In this document: positions 15,583-18,233 of the stretch, piece by piece | How positions within the stretch are numbered: position 1 is the stretch's first letter | Layout of the letters: each line of letters starts with the position of its first letter | Source of the DNA: Moraxellaceae bacterium AER2_44_116 | GTDB lineage: Bacteria; Pseudomonadota; Gammaproteobacteria; Pseudomonadales; Moraxellaceae | Direction of reading: 5' to 3' | Length of the DNA stretch: 18,233 nt | NCBI GenBank assembly: GCA_006546595.1 | Contig: VIAD01000024.1 | Coordinates: 1,944 to 20,176, forward strand | The notes under the pieces: model-generated | Database searches by the model: none | What the model was told of the DNA's origin: nothing | Seen by the model: the letters and a program-made list of their open reading frames with translations, nothing else | Made by a program: the position numbers and the translations under genes

Positions 15583-15710
15583 AACCGTCAATACCAGCGA
15601 TGTGGTCAACGACAACCCGATTGGTGTGAACGATACAAATAGCGGTGGTGCAGTTATTGAAGCTTCGCTTTCCGTTGCAGGCGACGCCTCCGCTGTGGGT
15701 AATATCCTAA
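15583..15710 (+). pseudogene. Upstream fragment of a VCBS/RTX-type secreted protein gene
   Basis: The frame starting near 15581 reads ATVNTSDVVNDNPIGVN, then GGAVIEASLSVAGDASAVGNIL, which is the start of a VCBS repeat as found in large secreted adhesins and RTX proteins. No start codon or signal is present: the 5' part is missing and replaced by the IS903-type fragment in a different frame. The coding stops at CTA after Gly-Asn-Ile-Leu, where the second IS is inserted. Joining 15710 to 16550 restores Gly-Asn-Ile-Leu-Ser-Asn-Asn-Ser-Asp-Ala-Asp in one frame, so this and the 16547-17629 fragment were one gene. Confidence 0.8.
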
Positions 15711-15729
15711 GAAGCTGTTCAAAATCTTT
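15711..15729 (+). repeat. Left terminal inverted repeat of the IS5-family element
   Basis: Nineteen-base end, complementary to 16528-16546 with three mismatches. It directly abuts the left TAA target duplication. Confidence 0.8.
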
Positions 15730-15750
15730 AGGATAGTAGAAACTTTAGGA

Positions 15751-16538
15751 ATGAGAAAATGCTACCCGAGCGATATTAGTCGCGAACAATTTGAAGTCAT
15801 TAGGCCGTTGCTGGAAAGCGCACATAAAAAGACACGTCCCCGACAAATTGACTTGTACGAAGTATTTTGTGGTGTCCTGTACTTGCTCAAGAGTGGTTGT
15901 CAGTGGCGCATGCTACCTGAGAGTTTTCCCAAATGGCGAACAGTTCATGCCTACTTTCAGATATGGAGTGAGCTACGGGAAGGTAGTAGTTTGCTAGAGC
16001 AGGCATTAAAAAAATCAGGTTGGCGCGGCTCGTATCAAACAGGGGCGCAACGTCTCGCCCTCGTTCTTGATTGTGGACGCGCAGAGCGTAAAGAACACAG
16101 ATACGGCAGGTTGTAAGGGATATGACGCAGGTAAAGAAGGTATCAGGAATCAAGCGACATATTGCTGTGGATACACAAGGATTATTGCATGCGATTGCGG
16201 TGACTACGGCAGATGTCACGGATCGCGAAGGTGCACTTGAAGCATTGAGAAGCAACCAACAGAGTTTGGAACGGGTTGAATGTGTGCTGGCTGATGGCGG
16301 TTATACGGGAGAGCCATTCGCACAGGCCATTGAAAATATGCTAGGGGCAACGTTGCAGATTGCCAAGCGTAGTGACCTGCATACGTTTGTCGTCATTCCG
16401 AAGCGATGGGTCGTCGAGCGTTCCTTTGCTTGGTTGGAGAAATGTCGACGATTGTGGAAAAACTGCGAACGCAAACTCAATACTAGCTTGCAGTTCATCT
16501 GCTTGGCATTTCTCTCATTGACTCTTAAAAGATTATGA
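15751..16538 (+). pseudogene. IS5-family transposase split over three frames
   Basis: ATG at 15751. The first frame gives the N-terminal helix-turn-helix part (SREQFEVIRPLL, GVLYLLKSGCQWRMLPESF). At the run of seven A at 16008-16014 the coding moves by one base to a frame reading VGAARIKQGR, then SFLIVDAQSVKNTDTAG with the first catalytic Asp. Near 16130 an extra A shifts it again to KKVSGIKRHIAVDTQG, VLADGGYTG (second Asp) and RWVVERSFAWLEKCRR (catalytic Glu). Family members with a programmed -1 frameshift join two frames. Here the middle part lies in a third frame, and the -1 frame at the A run soon meets a stop. So this copy is probably dead, unless transcription slippage on the A runs rescues it. 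It ends inside the right inverted repeat. Confidence 0.85.
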
Positions 16539-16546
16539 ACAGGCTC
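16528..16546 (-). repeat. Right terminal inverted repeat of the IS5-family element
   Basis: Counterpart of 15711-15729. It overlaps the last codons and stop of the transposase remnant and is followed at once by the right TAA target duplication. Confidence 0.8.
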
Positions 16547-17629
16547 TAAGTAACAACAGCGATGCGGATGAAGTTTTAGGCTTGGGAGAAACAAAAACAG
16601 TCAGTGCCGTGGCGTGGCAACTGAGTAACATCGGTGTAGCCGTTATCGGAATCTACGGCAGTGTGGTCATTAACGCCAATGGTGCATATACCTACACTTT
16701 AGATAACAATGATGTAGAACGGAGTCCTTAATCACAGGCCAAACACTTAGCGATAATTTCAGCTACACGGTGATTGATGCACATGGCTTAACTGGAACAG
16801 CAACCTTAGCGATTTCAATTAATGGTAGTGATGAAAAGATTCAATCGGCAGTGAGCTATATACTCAAAAGCGGCGAGCAAGACTTGCAACTCACAGGCGT
16901 TGCGAACATTGATGGTACAGGTAACCGCCTAAATAACTTAGTCATTGGTAATAGTGGTAATAATCGACTGAACGGTGGTGTTGGCGCAGATGCCATGACA
17001 GGAGGATTGGGTGATGACATTTACTATGTGGATAATATAGGAGATGTGGTCACAGAAAGCGTAGGCGAAGGCACTGATACTGTCTATTCCACAATAGATA
17101 CAGCCTGATGGCGAATTTTGAAAATTTAGGATTATTGGGTAGCAGCAATCTGAATGGCACAGGTAATGATCTCAATAACAGTTTAATGGGCAAAAGTGGT
17201 AACAATACACGGAATGGTAACTTAGGGAACGATACATTAAATGGCGGTTTAGGAAACGACACCTACCGTTTTAGCCGTGGTGATGGCCAAGATACGGTCG
17301 TGGATACGGCAGGTACTACCAATGTTCTAAGTTTCTTATCGGGAGTTGCACGAGATCAACTATGGTTTAAGCAGAGTGGCAATAACTTAGAAGTGAGTAT
17401 TATTGGTATAACAGATAAGGTGACGATTAATAACTGGTATGTGGGAGGAACCAGTAATCAGGTTGAAGTAGTACAGACAGCCAGTGGCAATGTGTTGCTT
17501 TCTAGCCAAGTTGCGAACTTAGTGAGTGCGATGTCGAGTTTTAGCCCGCAGCCTGTTGGCACAACCAGCTTAAATAGTGGAGCGTATGCTGGTGTGTTGT
17601 CTGCAATCACAACTAGTTGGAGCCGTTAA
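16547..17629 (+). pseudogene. VCBS/RTX-type secreted protein gene, C-terminal part, frameshifted
   Basis: Continues the gene interrupted at 15710. Order of parts: the rest of a VCBS repeat (DEVLGLGETKTVSAVAW, GSVVINANGAYTYTLDNND), then INGSDE, a linker, and glycine/aspartate-rich RTX calcium-binding repeats such as LNGGVGADAMTGGLGDD and NDTLNGGLGNDTYRF. Next comes an RTX-related domain (DQLWFKQSGNNLEVSIIG, then VTINNWY), and finally a C-terminal tail of the kind that carries type I secretion signals, ending at TAA 17627-17629. There are two one-base deletions: near 16717-16727 (frame otherwise stops at TAA 16729) and at about 17103-17107 (frame stops at TGA in the Thr-Ala-Leu-Met region). The GTG at 16770 and ATG at 17108 merely restart reading frames. 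With the lost 5' end and the IS insertion, the gene is clearly non-functional. The original product was probably a calcium-binding adhesin or exoprotein. Confidence 0.87.
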
Positions 17630-17751
17630 AGACTGAGTTAACGTGTGATCTAACATCTAAGTAGATGGCGAGAGATCGATAGAACAGGGATGTTCAGCTC
17701 TATTAAACTAATGATTAAGAGATCATCACAGAGAGATGACAACAGCATACT

Positions 17752-18041
17752 TTAGGAAGAGCAAGTCTCATTTTTCTAACGAGTGGATGTTTTTCACAAA
17801 TTATTATTTAACACTTTTACTCATGTTTACAGTAGTAAGGGTTAACTATATTGCCAAACTATAGTCATACTGATGAGTTGCTACCACTACCACCATCAGT
17901 CGTTGGTTTGAAATAGGTGAGAAAGATAATTTGAATGGATGCTCATCTTGAAAAAGTGACAACGGCGAATTTATGATAGGAATTTGTTGATCTTTACAGA
18001 CGAAAAATAGTCTCAGTCATGATTTTGTTTGCTCTTCCTAA
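17752..18041. repeat. 13-bp perfect inverted repeats bounding about 290 bp, MITE candidate
   Basis: ttaggaagagcaa at 17752-17764 is the exact reverse complement of ttgctcttcctaa at 18029-18041. The 264 bp between them contain no gene. The size and layout fit a small non-autonomous mobile element, but I see no clear target duplication outside the arms, and the arms do not match the ends of either IS in the window. Confidence 0.45.
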
Positions 18042-18091
18042 CTGATACACTATAGGTTGTTGAGTTTTATGTAATAAAAAATTTCAGTGCT

Positions 18092-18119
18092 GCATCAATA
18101 TATTATTACTCATTGATGC
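18092..18119. repeat. 8-bp perfect inverted repeat with 12-nt loop
   Basis: gcatcaat at 18092-18099 pairs with attgatgc at 18112-18119. Read on the minus strand it is followed 9 nt later by a run of six T, loosely like a terminator, but no minus-strand gene is visible to its right. It could equally be an operator for the possible gene starting at 18186. Confidence 0.4.
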
Positions 18120-18185
18120 CTCCGAGACGGACAATGACAGGCAATTAGCCTGAGGAAATCACAAGCATTTATTGGAAACCAACTC

Positions 18186-18233
18186 GTGTCATCACCTGAA
18201 CTTATCACGCCCACGCCCGATCCCCAAGCCAAA
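18186..18233 (+). CDS. Possible start of a new gene, cut by the right edge
   Basis: GTG at 18186 opens a frame reading SSPELITPTPDPQAK to the end of the window, with a proline-rich beginning. A weak GGAAA lies about 10 nt upstream. Only 16 codons are visible and no family can be named. A gene following an RTX protein is often part of its type I secretion system, but nothing here shows that. Confidence 0.25.
   Translation, partial: MSSPELITPTPDPQAK

Larger units (their letters stand above)
15711..16546 (+). mobile_element. IS5-family element (IS1031/IS427-like), 836 bp, with TAA target duplication
   Basis: The ends are gaagctgttcaaaatcttt at 15711-15729 and, inverted, gagcctgttcataatcttt at 16546-16528: 16 of 19 positions match. 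The element is flanked by TAA at 15708-15710 and 16547-16549, a TNA-type 3-bp target duplication. Removing the element and one TAA restores the host VCBS reading frame. The ends are intact, but the transposase gene is broken, so the copy could move only if a related transposase acted in trans. Confidence 0.88.
17630..18185. other. Intergenic stretch without a recognisable gene
   Basis: AT-rich, with stops in every frame and no family I recognise. It contains a short hairpin catct-aagt-agatg at 17654-17667 just after the RTX stop (no T tract, so not a convincing terminator), a 13-bp inverted repeat pair at 17752 and 18029, and an 8-bp inverted repeat at 18092-18119. No RNA gene was recognised. 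Confidence 0.6.

Noticed and set aside
15361..15642. Stand-alone 93-aa gene starting at ATG 15361
   Set aside because: The transposase similarity extends upstream of this ATG through an in-frame stop and a frameshift, and the last ~20 codons are VCBS-gene DNA read in the wrong frame.
16301..16594. Minus-strand reading frame over the second IS
   Set aside because: It is antisense to the clear DDE transposase C-terminus, crosses the IS end and resembles nothing known to me.
17654..17667. Terminator of the RTX gene
   Set aside because: The 5-bp hairpin is followed by no T tract; too weak to call.

Overview
The window most likely comes from a gammaproteobacterium of moderate GC content; the 60-base samples I counted outside the AT-rich patch of pglX ran about 45-47% GC. 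The evidence is a BREX type 1 operon, IS5-family insertion sequences and a VCBS/RTX-type secreted-protein gene, all common in that class. I cannot name the genus. The window reads as a defence island next to a decaying adhesin or exoprotein locus.

Positions 15019 down to 159, all on the minus strand, hold a complete BREX type 1 operon in the order brxA, brxB, brxC, pglX, [AAA ATPase, DUF4276 protein], pglZ, brxL. Most junctions overlap or have gaps of 2-33 nt. The exception is a 130-nt gap between brxC and pglX, which holds a long imperfect palindrome. PglX is the methyltransferase that marks host DNA. BrxC and BrxL are ATPases, PglZ is an alkaline-phosphatase-fold protein, and BrxA and BrxB are small accessory proteins. 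Together they block phage DNA replication while host DNA is methylated.

Two things depart from the textbook operon. First, an SMC/ABC-type ATPase (COG4637-like) and a TOPRIM-like DUF4276 protein are inserted between pglX and pglZ. They are translationally coupled to each other and to pglZ, and look like a second, OLD- or PARIS-like defence module nested in BREX. Second, BrxL has a normal AAA+ core, but I find no Lon protease domain after it. Its C-terminus instead resembles the MIT_C (phospholipase-D-like) fold known from eukaryotic MITD1.

Positions 15020-15176 are the BREX leader, with a perfect inverted repeat and a possible promoter. No brxR-type regulator gene is in the window. The leader ends at the left terminus of a broken IS903-type element (15177 to about 15582). 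That element is joined to the middle of a VCBS/RTX gene whose 5' part is missing. The RTX remnant (about 15583-17629) is interrupted by a second IS5-family element (15711-16546) with inverted repeats and a TAA target duplication, and it carries two further frameshifts. Both transposase genes are also broken.

Positions 17630-18185 contain no gene I can support. They hold a 13-bp inverted repeat pair about 290 bp across, which may be a small non-autonomous element, and one shorter inverted repeat. A possible start of a new plus-strand gene lies at the right edge. The left edge holds six copies of a 9-bp tandem repeat.
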